A stretch of 64,000 bases of DNA, taken from the NCBI GenBank assembly GCA_018821435.1, contig JAHJME010000025.1, forward strand, positions 62,001 through 126,000. The letters are read 5' to 3'. The stretch's first letter is position 1. Each line of letters opens with the position of its first letter. The notes under the pieces are model-generated. The model had not been told where the DNA came from and did not search any database. It was given only the letters and a program-made list of their open reading frames with translations. Shown in pieces: positions 8,513 to 17,208 of this stretch. The DNA comes from Alphaproteobacteria bacterium. GTDB lineage: Bacteria; Pseudomonadota; Alphaproteobacteria; Caulobacterales; Caulobacteraceae. The position numbers and the translations under genes are program-made.

Positions 8513-9796
8513 CTAAGTGGCGGCGCGAGAGGCCCGCCGGCGGACCAGGGGCCATGCAACGAGCGCGCCGACGACCGTAGCCCCGGCGAGCGCGAGCATG
8601 GGGACGTCCTGGCTGGCCATGACCGCGAGGACCACCCCGACCGCCACGACGCCGAGCAGGCCGGCCGCCCAACGCTGAGCGCCCCGCAGCTTCAGCAGCG
8701 CGGCGCCGGCCATCGCGTACACGCACAACATCAGCACCACGGCGGCGTTGATCACCACGGTGAACTGCCGCGCGATCGAGGGCTCGGCGATGAGCAGGGC
8801 GATGATCGTCAGGAGTAGGCCGTTGAACAGGAAGTTCGCGACCGACGGTCCCTTGGGCTCGGGCGGCTGCGGCGCGCCAAGTCGAACCGCCTGCTGGCCG
8901 GCCGCCGAGGTCAGCAGGACCCAGCCGCCCAGCGTGCCGGCGGCCTTGAAGGTCGCGCAGATCGCCACGAGCACGGCGAAGGAGCCGCCGGCCATCCGGC
9001 CCGCCGCGTCTGCGAATGGCGCGGGCGAGGCCGCGAGCGCGGCGGCTGGGAGGATGCCAGTCAGGGCCGTGCAGGCGGAGAGATAGATCACCGCGGCCAG
9101 CAGGACGCCGCACATTGTCGCCAGGGGCGCGGTTCGCACCGGGTCGCGCAGGATCGCGGTGGAGACGCAGGCGCTCTCCAGTCCCAGGAACGCCCAGAGG
9201 ACCAGGACGACGGCCCCCGGCAGCATGGCGGACGGGGGCTTGCCGCTAACGTTCCAGGAAGCGCTGAACACCGCCGGGTCGAAGTAGAGCCAACCCAGGA
9301 CGCCCGCAGCCAGCACCGGAGCCAGGCCCAGCAACAGCGTCCAGCCCTCGAGCTGCGCCACGAGCCGAGGGCCGGCTAGGTTCAGAACAACGAACAGCCA
9401 GATCACCGCGATCGTGCAGGCGGTGGCGTAGCGCATGTCCTCCAGCACCGGCGCGAGGGTCGTAAGATAGCCCGTCACCGCTAGGGCCAGGGCGACATTG
9501 CCCAGCACCCCCTGCAACCAGTAGAGCACCGCCGCGACGAACGCCGCGCGCGGTCCGAACCCCGCGGAAATGCTGCCGATGAATCCCAGTCCGCCGTCCG
9601 CGCGCAGCGTGGCCAGCCAGGCGAAGACGGCGGCGAAGACCAGGGCGGCGGCGATTGCCGCCAGCCAGGCCAGGATGCTGATCGAGCCGATGGCCGCCAG
9701 GCTGGCGGGCAGCAGGTAGACGCCGGAGCCGATCATGCTGCCCGCCACCAGCATCGTGGCCAGCAGCGGACCCAGGCTTGCCTTGGCTGCGCTCAC
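8513..9796 (-). CDS. APC-superfamily amino acid permease
   Basis: A 427-residue, strongly hydrophobic inner-membrane protein of about 12 helices. It opens with LLATMLVAGSMIGSGVYLLPA, the helix-1 GSGVY-type substrate motif of the AdiC/CadB/PotE branch of the APC family. The GTG start at 9796 overlaps the stop of the GH172 gene in GTGA, so the two are translationally coupled. It would bring the amino acid released in the periplasm into the cell, consistent with the M20 amidohydrolase and PLP dehydratase nearby. Substrate not determined. Confidence 0.82.
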   Translation of the reverse strand: MSAAKASLGPLLATMLVAGSMIGSGVYLLPASLAAIGSISILAWLAAIAAALVFAAVFAWLATLRADGGLGFIGSISAGFGPRAAFVAAVLYWLQGVLGNVALALAVTGYLTTLAPVLEDMRYATACTIAVIWLFVVLNLAGPRLVAQLEGWTLLLGLAPVLAAGVLGWLYFDPAVFSASWNVSGKPPSAMLPGAVVLVLWAFLGLESACVSTAILRDPVRTAPLATMCGVLLAAVIYLSACTALTGILPAAALAASPAPFADAAGRMAGGSFAVLVAICATFKAAGTLGGWVLLTSAAGQQAVRLGAPQPPEPKGPSVANFLFNGLLLTIIALLIAEPSIARQFTVVINAAVVLMLCVYAMAGAALLKLRGAQRWAAGLLGVVAVGVVLAVMASQDVPMLALAGATVVGALVAWPLVRRRASRAAT

Positions 9797-11247
9797 GGGC
9801 GCTTCGGCGCCATCGCCTTCAGGCCCGCGTCGATGTTGGCGATGGCCTGGTCGGTGATCGCTCCGTCCGAGGCGCCCTGCAGATCCTTGAGCCGCATGCC
9901 CTTGAACTGCTCGTAGGAGGGATGTGCGCCCAGCGTCGGCAGTTCTCGGTTCATCAGCTGCCGGCCTTCCCAGCTCATCATGATCGCCTCGATCGGCGCA
10001 TCGACGGTCAGCGACCCGGTCGGGGCGACGGCCGAGGGCGGCGGCTGGATCAACGGCCTGAACTGCAGCGCCGCGTCGTCCGGCAGCTTGGGGAACGCCG
10101 CGTGCGGCTCCGCCTGGTACCAGAAGGCGACCGACGAATAGCCGTCCTCCAGCAGCCGATACCGCTCAGGCGACTTCCAACCTAGCGACTGCAGCGTGAC
10201 CCGCAGGTCTGACTTGAAGCGGATCGGATCCAGGATGTGCCAGCGGTACTGGCCGATCCGGCGCTCGCGGTCCTTCATGTAGTACTGCGTGGACATGTCG
10301 GTCTTGTTGAGCGTGTGGAAGCCCGCGTAGGTCGTCGAGAAGTCCGTCTCCTCGAGCTTGCCCGTTCCCCGATGGCGATAGCCGTACGAGCCGAGGAAGT
10401 AGTCCTCCTCCCCCGTGAAATTGATGGTCGGGAACTCGTGGTCGCCGTCGATGTAGAACTTGAACTCGCCCTCGCCCCACCAGCCGGGACTGAAAGCGGA
10501 ATGCGTCAAGTAGGTGCCGACGTAGTGCCCCTGCCCCTGCACGCCATCTAGCACCGTGAAGAGTTCTTTCGGCTTCACGCGATCGACCATGCGGAACTGG
10601 GCGTGGAAGTAGGCCGCGTCGACGGGCACCTTCTGCAGCGAATAGTCGATCTGGTAATAGATCTCGTTCGTGTGCTGCGAGCGGTTCTCCAGCTCGATCC
10701 GGAATGTCCGGCGGAACGGCATCTGCCAGAAGCTGTTGAGCCCGCTCTCGGGATTGACCGCCACCACCGCTGAGTCGATCAGCGCCGTGGACTCCTTACC
10801 GAACGCCGCGGCGAAGAAGTCCCCGACCGGGGTCTCGACCGAGGGGGTCGTTTCGCCGTCCCAGTAGATCCGCAGGATCATAGAGCGGTACGCGCCCTTG
10901 CCGCCCACGGTCAGCCAGATGTGGTTGATGACGCCCGGCCCCGCGGCCTCGCCCAGCACCGTGCGCCCGCCGGGCGGGATCACGATGAAGGGGTTCACCT
11001 TCCAGCCCAGGCCCAAGTCGGTCGCTTCGCGGCTGGCGCTGCCCTGGCCCAGCGGCGTGCGCGATCCGCCGCCCTTTTCGCCGGTCAGGTTCTCCGGACT
11101 GATCGAGCGGCTCTCCGCATCGCTGAGCCGGTAGAGGTCGTCGACGCGCGGCGCCGCCGAGGCGGGTCCGCCGGCCAAGATGATCGCGAAAGCGACGGCG
11201 AGCGTCCAGGCCTTGGACATCGGACGACGGATGCGCGATCGGACCAT
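9793..11247 (-). CDS. Exported GH172 (DUF2961) glycosidase, copy a
   Basis: A 484-residue DUF2961 protein with a signal peptide (AGGPASAA). This family is CAZy GH172, whose characterised members are difructose-anhydride hydrolases and exo-D-arabinofuranosidases. Two glutamates, E259 in WWGEGE and E280 in TGEEDYFLGSY, are 21 residues apart, the spacing of the two catalytic glutamates I recall for the fructosyl enzyme. The N-terminal SRSISPENLTGE motif is also typical. The ATG at 11247 follows GGGGAG. It has a promoter of its own (11297-11325) and is followed directly by the permease. It is a paralogue of the gene at 11353-12618. Confidence 0.85.
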   Translation of the reverse strand: MVRSRIRRPMSKAWTLAVAFAIILAGGPASAAPRVDDLYRLSDAESRSISPENLTGEKGGGSRTPLGQGSASREATDLGLGWKVNPFIVIPPGGRTVLGEAAGPGVINHIWLTVGGKGAYRSMILRIYWDGETTPSVETPVGDFFAAAFGKESTALIDSAVVAVNPESGLNSFWQMPFRRTFRIELENRSQHTNEIYYQIDYSLQKVPVDAAYFHAQFRMVDRVKPKELFTVLDGVQGQGHYVGTYLTHSAFSPGWWGEGEFKFYIDGDHEFPTINFTGEEDYFLGSYGYRHRGTGKLEETDFSTTYAGFHTLNKTDMSTQYYMKDRERRIGQYRWHILDPIRFKSDLRVTLQSLGWKSPERYRLLEDGYSSVAFWYQAEPHAAFPKLPDDAALQFRPLIQPPPSAVAPTGSLTVDAPIEAIMMSWEGRQLMNRELPTLGAHPSYEQFKGMRLKDLQGASDGAITDQAIANIDAGLKAMAPKRP

Positions 11248-11296
11248 GTTCTCCCCCGGGAATCGCCGGCTCTCAGGGAGCGGCTCATTGCCTAAA

Positions 11297-11325
11297 TTGA
11301 TAGTCCATCTTGGACTATTTGTCTA
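11297..11325 (-). promoter_or_regulatory. Promoter with palindrome in the spacer (copy 3 of 4)
   Basis: On the minus strand: TAGACA (11325-11320), a 17-nt spacer, and TATCAA (11302-11297). The palindrome is the best of the set, AGTCCA-AGA-TGGACT, with its core at 11304-11314. It occupies the 105-nt gap between the two GH172 genes. Confidence 0.62.
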
Positions 11326-11352
11326 ACTTTGGACGCGGCCCAACAGCTGCCG

Positions 11353-12618
11353 TCAAGGCTGGCCCGGAGCGGCTACGGCGGGCGCGGCGGGCGCGGCGCC
11401 CAAGGCCGGCGGCAACGCCATTGCGGCGTCGTTGGGCAGGGCCGGGAACGCGGCGTGAGGCTCGAGCTGGTACCAGTACGCGACCGAGGTCAGGGAGTCG
11501 TTCAGCGGCAGATAGCGCCCGGTCCCGATTTCCCGGGCCTCGGTCGCACCCTGCCAGCCCAGGCTCTGGATCGTGACCTTGAAGTCCTGCTGGAACCTGA
11601 TCGGATCTAGGACATGCCACCGGTACTGGCCGTAGCGGCGCTCCCCGTCTGCGCGGAAGTACTCGGCGTTCACCTCGGCCGGCGTCAAGGCATAGAAGCC
11701 GGCGTAGAGCGACGAATAGTTCACCTCGCGACGCCGGCCGTCCGCGCCGCGCTTCACATAGATGTAGGAGCCGAGGAAATAGTCTTCTTCACCAGTGCCG
11801 GCGATGGTCGGATGGTCGCGGTCGCCGTCCATGTAGAACTTGACCTCGCCCTCGCCCCACCAGCCGGGACTGAAGGCGCCGTGCCCCAGATAGGTCCCAA
11901 CGTACTGACCTCGGCCCTTCACCCCATCGAGGATCGTGTAGACGTCCTTCGACTTCAGCCGGTCCACCATCCGGAACTGGGCATGGAAATAGCCGGCCTG
12001 CCCGGAGACCGGCTGGAGCGCGTAGTTGATCTGGTAATAGACCCGGAGCGACGTGGCGCTGCGGTTCTCAAGCGTGATCCGGAACCGCTTGCGGAAAGGC
12101 ATCTGCCAGAAGCTGTTGAAGCCGCTGCCGGGATTCACCGCCACCACGGCGGAGTCGATGACGGGCTCGGCGCCGCGCCCCCAGCCCGCCGCGAAGAAGT
12201 CGCCAACGGGCGCCTCGACCGACGGCGTGGTCTCGCCGTCCCAATAGATGCGCAGGATCGCGGATCGATAGTCGGCCTGGCCGCCCAGCGTCATCCAGAT
12301 GTGGTTGATGAGGCCCGGCCCGGACGCCTCGCCGAGCAGCAGCGTCGTGCCCGGTTCAACGCTTCGAAGCGGATTGACCTTCCAACCTGTCCCAAGCTCG
12401 CGCGCTGCATAGGCGGCGCTGCCGTCCTTGGCTTCCATGCGCGCGCCGCCGCTGCGCTCGCCCGTCAGGTTCTCGGGACTGATGGAGCGCGACTGTGCGC
12501 CCGTCACTTCGAACAGGCCGCCGACGCCAGGCGCCACGGCCCCGGCGCCCATCGCGGGCCCCGTCACCGCCGCCGCGCACGCCGCGATCAGAACCCGAGA
12601 CCAAGACCTGTGCATCAC
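11353..12618 (-). CDS. Exported GH172 (DUF2961) glycosidase, copy b
   Basis: A 421-residue paralogue of the neighbouring GH172 gene, with a signal peptide (TGPAMGAGA) and the same blocks: SRSISPENLTGE, NHIWMTLGG, RIYWDGETTPSVE, WWGEGE (E256) and TGEEDYFLGSY (E277). It ends in a low-complexity Ala/Pro tail (about the last 25 residues) that copy a lacks. GTG at 12618 and ATG at 12615 are both possible starts. The gene begins 25 nt after the amidohydrolase stop and is probably in its transcript. The pair may have split specificity for anomers or for chain ends. Confidence 0.85.
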   Translation of the reverse strand: MMHRSWSRVLIAACAAAVTGPAMGAGAVAPGVGGLFEVTGAQSRSISPENLTGERSGGARMEAKDGSAAYAARELGTGWKVNPLRSVEPGTTLLLGEASGPGLINHIWMTLGGQADYRSAILRIYWDGETTPSVEAPVGDFFAAGWGRGAEPVIDSAVVAVNPGSGFNSFWQMPFRKRFRITLENRSATSLRVYYQINYALQPVSGQAGYFHAQFRMVDRLKSKDVYTILDGVKGRGQYVGTYLGHGAFSPGWWGEGEVKFYMDGDRDHPTIAGTGEEDYFLGSYIYVKRGADGRRREVNYSSLYAGFYALTPAEVNAEYFRADGERRYGQYRWHVLDPIRFQQDFKVTIQSLGWQGATEAREIGTGRYLPLNDSLTSVAYWYQLEPHAAFPALPNDAAMALPPALGAAPAAPAVAAPGQP

Positions 12619-12643
12619 AACCCCACAACCTGAGCGGCCCGCG

Positions 12644-13969
12644 TCAGCGCGCCGGCGCCGTACCCTGGAGAAAGTCCAAAGCGGTGAGCGCCTGGGCGCG
12701 CACGCCGACTTCCAGAGCGCTCTCGTCCATCACGTTGAACATCGGCGAATGGTTCACGCCGGGCGGGAAGCCGATGCCCAGGTCGTAGAACAGCCCCGGG
12801 ACCTGTTGCTGGTAGAAGGCGAAGTCCTCGGCGCCGGTGATGTATTCGATGTCGTCCCTGATATCTCCGCGCGCCGCGCGGGCCAGCGTCGGCTTCATCC
12901 GCGCGGTCAGCGCCAGGTCGTTGCTGGTGACCGGATTGGGCAGACCCCACGCGATCTCGCCGCTGCCGCCGTAGCGATCCGAGATGCTGGCCACGGCCTT
13001 CTCCGCGCGCGCCATGACCTCTTTGCGCAGTGTCTGATCGAAGGACCGCAGGGTCCCGGTCATAGTCAGGTCTTCGGGAATGATGTTGTAGCGCAGCCCG
13101 CCATGGATCGTGGAGATGGTGAGGATGGTGGGCGTGATCGTCACCTTGATCTGCCGCGCGGCGATCTGGTTGAACGCCTGCACGATGTCGGCGGACATGG
13201 AGATGATGTCGATGCCCGCCCACGGATTGGCGCCGTGGGTCTGCCGGCCCTTCAGCGTGATCTGGTAGCTGTCGTCCGCGGCCATCATCGGTCCCGGCCG
13301 CCAGGCGAGGCGCCCCGGCTGGCCGGGAGCCACATGCAGGCCGAACACCGCGTCCGGCTTCGGGTTAGTCAGCGCGCCGTCCTGGATCATCAGCCAGGCC
13401 CCGCCCGTCTCACCCGCGGGGGGCCCTTCCTCGGCCGGCTGGAACAGCAGCACCACCGTGCCGGGGATCTGGTCGCGCATCCCGGCCAGCACCTCGGCCG
13501 CGCCCATTAGGATCGCCACGTGGGCGTCATGCCCGCAGGCGTGCATCACGGGGACGGTCTGGCCGTTGTATTCGGTCTTCACCTTCGAAGCGAAAGGCAT
13601 GCCGGTCTGCTCGGCGACGGGCAAGGCGTCCATGTCGGCGCGAAGGGCCACCACGCCGCCCGGCTTGCCCCCCTTCAGCACCGCCACCACGCCGGTCTTA
13701 GCGACGCCGGTGCGAACCTCGAATCCCAGCTTGCGCAGGTGATCAGCGACCAGCTTGGCGGTGCGCACCTCGCGGTTGCCGAGCTCGGGATGCTCGTGGA
13801 TGTCGCGCCGCCAGGCGACGACCTTGGGCTGGACCTTGGCGGCGGCGGCAAAGACTGCGGCGTCGAACGTCCCCTCCGTCGACGGGACCTGAGCCAAAGC
13901 CGGCGACAGCGCGCCTAGCGCGGCGGCCAGCGCCATGGCCGCACCGGCCATCCAGTGTCCCCTGCCCAT
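12644..13969 (-). CDS. Exported M20D-family amidohydrolase
   Basis: A 441-residue zinc peptidase/amidohydrolase of the aminoacylase/IAA-conjugate hydrolase group, with a signal peptide (LSPALAQ). Metal and catalytic blocks are visible: RADMDALP, MHACGHDAH, FQPAEEG, GLHVAPG and a late EDFAFY. Such enzymes cleave N-acyl or other conjugates of amino acids. Periplasmic location next to two exported GH172 glycosidases suggests stepwise breakdown of a glycosylated amino-acid conjugate. It is first in the minus-strand cluster and has the strongest shared promoter just upstream. Confidence 0.85.
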   Translation of the reverse strand: MGRGHWMAGAAMALAAALGALSPALAQVPSTEGTFDAAVFAAAAKVQPKVVAWRRDIHEHPELGNREVRTAKLVADHLRKLGFEVRTGVAKTGVVAVLKGGKPGGVVALRADMDALPVAEQTGMPFASKVKTEYNGQTVPVMHACGHDAHVAILMGAAEVLAGMRDQIPGTVVLLFQPAEEGPPAGETGGAWLMIQDGALTNPKPDAVFGLHVAPGQPGRLAWRPGPMMAADDSYQITLKGRQTHGANPWAGIDIISMSADIVQAFNQIAARQIKVTITPTILTISTIHGGLRYNIIPEDLTMTGTLRSFDQTLRKEVMARAEKAVASISDRYGGSGEIAWGLPNPVTSNDLALTARMKPTLARAARGDIRDDIEYITGAEDFAFYQQQVPGLFYDLGIGFPPGVNHSPMFNVMDESALEVGVRAQALTALDFLQGTAPAR

Positions 13970-14021
13970 TCCGGCCGCCCCTTCGATAATACGACCAGCC
14001 GTCGCGCCGGGTCATTCAATT

Positions 14022-14050
14022 CATATATTCTAAACTAGACTCTTTGTCAA
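14022..14050 (-). promoter_or_regulatory. Promoter with palindrome in the spacer (copy 4 of 4)
   Basis: On the minus strand: TTGACA (14050-14045), 17 nt, then TATATG (14027-14022), a near-consensus promoter for the amidohydrolase. The palindrome TCTA-GTT-TAGA (14029-14039) starts 5 nt after the -35, the same register as the other three copies. Confidence 0.65.
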
Positions 14051-14100
14051 AATCTAAGCAGTTTCCGCCGCGCTTGAGCCCAACAGCCCTGGAACCTGTC

Positions 14101-15108
14101 ATGCCCGTGTCCACCCTTGCCGTCCTGCTAGACGGCCTCCCCGGCCGTCCGAACGCGCTCCTCGCCAACCTGGACCTGCACCCCGACCTGACCCAAGAAA
14201 CGGGCCGCGTGGTGTCCCAGTCGCTTATGGCCCAGGCGCTGAACATCGCTTTGCTGGCGGCGCTCCTCGAACGCGCGCCGACCGCGGCGGCCTATATGCA
14301 GGACCTCCGGCTGGCCGGCGGACGGCTCACGTTCGACCACGGCGCGATGCGGACGGTGGACCTGGGCCGGATGGGCGACCTGCCGCGCGGCGAAACCGCG
14401 TTCACGCGCATCCTGCGGCCGCTTGGCTATGTGCTGGCTGCGGAGTACCCGCTCACGGCCCTACGCATGACGGGTCGCGCCTATGCGCACGCCGAACGGC
14501 CCGAGCATATCCCGCAGTTCTTCGTGAGCGAGTTGCACGTGGACAGGTTCAGCGAGACCTTCCAGGACGCGGCGGTGCGGATCACCGGCGCCTCCCGCGA
14601 CCCGCTGGTCAGCGCCGACCTGAGGCGCCTGGACCGGATGGCCGAAGAGCGCCGCCTGAGTCTGGATGATGCGTCCGCCCTGTTGCCCCGACTGGCCGCC
14701 TGTTTCGGCCGGAACCATCCGACCCCGCGTCTCTCGGACTATGAGACCGTGCGGGGGGAGTCGGCGGAGATGGCGTGGATAGCCACCGAGGGCAACGCCT
14801 TCAATCACGCTACCGACCGGGTCGCCTCGCTGGCGGAGGTCACCCAGCTCCAGCGCGCCAAGGACCGCCCGCTGAAGGCCAAGGTCGAGGTGTCGAAGTC
14901 GGGCCGGGTCCGGCAGACGGCCTTCCTGGCCGATCAGGTCCGCCGCGAGTTCCACGACGAGCACGGCGTCGTCATCGAGCGCGTCGTCCCCGGGTCGTTT
15001 TTCGAGTTCATCGAGCGCGACCGGCTGCCGGACGGCCAGGCCCTGGACCTGAGCTTCGACAGCGGCAACGCCCAAGGCATCTTCAAGATGACCGAGGCGG
15101 CGGCGTGA
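14101..15108 (+). CDS. DUF1338 Fe(II) 2-oxoadipate dioxygenase/decarboxylase (HglS-like)
   Basis: A 335-residue DUF1338 protein. The family's characterised member HglS converts 2-oxoadipate to D-2-hydroxyglutarate with loss of CO2 in lysine catabolism. Family blocks are present: LTFDHGAMRTVD, FFVSELHVDRFS and ATEGNAFNHATDRV, with histidines and a glutamate suited to iron. I prefer the ATG at 14101; an upstream TTG (14044) falls in the divergent promoter. The protein is shorter than the 440-460 residues of HglS/YdcJ but matches the short bacterial DUF1338 class. Its stop overlaps the next gene's GTG, which encodes the enzyme expected to act on its product. Confidence 0.8.
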   Translation: MPVSTLAVLLDGLPGRPNALLANLDLHPDLTQETGRVVSQSLMAQALNIALLAALLERAPTAAAYMQDLRLAGGRLTFDHGAMRTVDLGRMGDLPRGETAFTRILRPLGYVLAAEYPLTALRMTGRAYAHAERPEHIPQFFVSELHVDRFSETFQDAAVRITGASRDPLVSADLRRLDRMAEERRLSLDDASALLPRLAACFGRNHPTPRLSDYETVRGESAEMAWIATEGNAFNHATDRVASLAEVTQLQRAKDRPLKAKVEVSKSGRVRQTAFLADQVRREFHDEHGVVIERVVPGSFFEFIERDRLPDGQALDLSFDSGNAQGIFKMTEAAA

Positions 15109-16508
15109 CCCAGCCACTGTCTCCCGCCCTGCGCGCCGACCTCCAGCGGCTGGTTGGCGAGGACGGGGTGGTGACCGGGCCCGAGGCCCACGTCTACGAG
15201 CGCGGCTATCGCCATGGAGCCGGTCGCGCGTTGGCGGTGGTGCGACCGTCGACGGTCGAGGCGACGGCGGCGTTCGTCGGCTATGCGGCGCGACAGGGCC
15301 TGCGGATCGTCGCGCAGGGCGCGAACACTGGGCTGGTGGGCGCCAGCACGCCCGGTCCAGACGGCGACCAGATCGTCCTGAGTCTCGAGTCGCTGCGGCG
15401 GATCGAGGCCCTCGACGCCGCTGACCGGACGGCGACGGTACAGGCCGGTGTGCGGCTCTCGGCGCTGAACGCGGCCGCCGCCCCGGCCGGGCTCTGGCTG
15501 CCCATCGACCTGGGCGCCGATCCCAGCATCGGCGGAATGGTGGCGACCAACACGGGCGGCACGCGGCAGCTTCGATACGGCGGGATGCGACGCCGCCTGC
15601 TGGGACTCGAGGCGGTCCTGCCCGACGGCACACTCCTCAGAGAGATGCGGGGCCTTCGCAAGGACAACGTCGGCATCGACGTGAAGCAACTGTTCGTCGG
15701 CACGGGCGGAAGCCTGGGCGTGATCACCCGCGCGATCGTGGAACTCGCGCCCGTGCTCCGGCGGACGGCGACCGCGCTGGTCGCCCCGGCGTCCATCGCG
15801 GCGATCCCGGCCATTCTCCGCGACATTGAGAGCCGCGTGGGAGCCATGCTGACGGCCTTCGAGGGGATATCCTGCGAGGCCCTGGCGGCGACCCTCCGCC
15901 GTCATCCGAGCCTCGCCAACCCGTTCGCCCCCGACCCGATCCCACCCTACGTGCTGCTGATCGAGTTCGGCGCCACCGAGGCCGATCGGGAGGTAGAGGA
16001 GTTGCTCGTCGCGCTGCTGGCCGAGCTGGCCGACAGTCCGGTCGCCCTGATCACCGACGCGCGGGTCGGCGCGCCCGAACGCATTTGGGCCATCCGGCAC
16101 GCCATCAGCGACAGTCTCCGCCATGAGGGCCGCGTGATCGCCTTCGATGTCTCGGTTACCCGTTCCCGTCTTCCCGCCTTCCGCGCCGACGTGGTCGGCA
16201 GGCTCGCCGAGGACTTCCCATTTCTGCGTGTCTGCGACTTCGGCCACTGGGGCGACGGTGGATTGCATCTGAACCTGGTCTGGCCCGACGCGAGCGGAGA
16301 CGTCTGCGGGACGGAATGGCGCGTGCGCGACTTGGTCTATACGGTCGTGGAGGCTCACGGCGGCAGCTTCAGCGCCGAGCATGGCGTCGGCCCGATCAAT
16401 CTCTCCGTTTATCGTCGGTACACGCCGGAGCCATGCCAGCGGCTTGGGAGCAATCTCAAGACCCTGCTCGACCCGCACGCCCGCCTGGGCGCGGTCCATT
16501 TCGCCTGA
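15105..16508 (+). CDS. FAD-linked D-2-hydroxyglutarate-type dehydrogenase
   Basis: A 467-residue FAD-binding PCMH-domain oxidoreductase of the D-lactate/D-2-hydroxyglutarate dehydrogenase group. The FAD loop region is QGANTGLVGASTP, followed by IGGMVATNTGG and VGTGGSLGVIT. The C-terminal FAD-oxidase domain has HWGDGGLHLNL and AEHGVG, where the histidines would sit at the active site. The GTG at 15105 overlaps the DUF1338 stop by 4 nt. The pair gives 2-oxoadipate to D-2-hydroxyglutarate to 2-oxoglutarate, the final steps of D-lysine or pipecolate breakdown. D-lactate remains a possible substrate. Confidence 0.8.
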   Translation: MTQPLSPALRADLQRLVGEDGVVTGPEAHVYERGYRHGAGRALAVVRPSTVEATAAFVGYAARQGLRIVAQGANTGLVGASTPGPDGDQIVLSLESLRRIEALDAADRTATVQAGVRLSALNAAAAPAGLWLPIDLGADPSIGGMVATNTGGTRQLRYGGMRRRLLGLEAVLPDGTLLREMRGLRKDNVGIDVKQLFVGTGGSLGVITRAIVELAPVLRRTATALVAPASIAAIPAILRDIESRVGAMLTAFEGISCEALAATLRRHPSLANPFAPDPIPPYVLLIEFGATEADREVEELLVALLAELADSPVALITDARVGAPERIWAIRHAISDSLRHEGRVIAFDVSVTRSRLPAFRADVVGRLAEDFPFLRVCDFGHWGDGGLHLNLVWPDASGDVCGTEWRVRDLVYTVVEAHGGSFSAEHGVGPINLSVYRRYTPEPCQRLGSNLKTLLDPHARLGAVHFA

Positions 16509-16599
16509 CCCGCGCGGACGACCTGAGACAAGGAAAAGCTACAAGAAGGAAGAATGCTTGTTGCTTGGGCCAGCGGGGACGGCAACCTCGACGGCTTCG

Positions 16600-16740
16600 G
16601 CGCCCCGGCGGCGATCCACGGCGCTGGGCTACTAGGCCATGGGCGCGACCCTGGGCGGCATGCTGGCCAACCTCATAGGTGGCCCGATCACCGACGCCTT
16701 CGGATAGCGCGCCGCGTTCTTCGTGGTGGGGCTGTCAGGA
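16600..16740 (+). pseudogene. Remnant of an MFS transporter
   Basis: Reading the frame of the ATG at 16639 gives RSTALGY-stop-AMGATLGGMLANLIGGPITDAFG-stop-RAAFFVVGLSG. This is the classic helix 4-5 and loop region of a major-facilitator permease, interrupted by two in-frame stops (after ALGY and after DAFG). No start, upstream half or downstream half survives. The stretch 16741-17208 that follows holds no gene I can support. Confidence 0.6.
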
Positions 16741-17208
16741 CCCGAACTAGCCTCGGAAAACTACGTCCTGAGACACCCAAGGCTCGAGTTGATGGGATTC
16801 AGGCACACCTGGATCGCCTGCCGGACGACCTGTACGCCGGGTCCTACCTCGGAGTCGCTCGTGCGTTCGCTCCAGCCATACGGGTTGGGAGGTCTGATTG
16901 CTGAGCCCGATCGCGACAGACCGACGTCAAGCCACCGACGACATCCAACGACGGGAAGAACGAACGGCTCGCCGGAGACGGCCGGCCGGCGATGAGGTCC
17001 AGTCGCGCTTGGCCTACCCTCCGCCTCCTCCACCAGCGCCTCGATCAAGTCGAAGTCCTGGCAGGCGGGGCGCCTCGCCCGAATATTGAAGGTGTGCAGC
17101 GGGCACGCGCTGGGATGAGCCTTGGGCTTTCGCTAAATGGGCGACGTGGACAAACACAGCGGGGCTCGGGCCCGTGTTGCCTGAAGTCGACTTTTCCGGG
17201 ACGGATCT
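16741..17208. other. Intergenic stretch, no supported gene
   Basis: About 470 nt between the MFS remnant and the DUF2786 gene. Only short, unconvincing open frames occur on either strand. It probably represents decayed sequence continuous with the MFS remnant. Confidence 0.5.

Noticed and set aside
9793..12618. Two GH172 genes as an assembly duplication
   Set aside because: The proteins differ widely in sequence, length and C-terminus, so they are true diverged paralogues.
16761..17048. 95-codon minus-strand frame after the MFS remnant
   Set aside because: No start signal and no family similarity. The surroundings look decayed.
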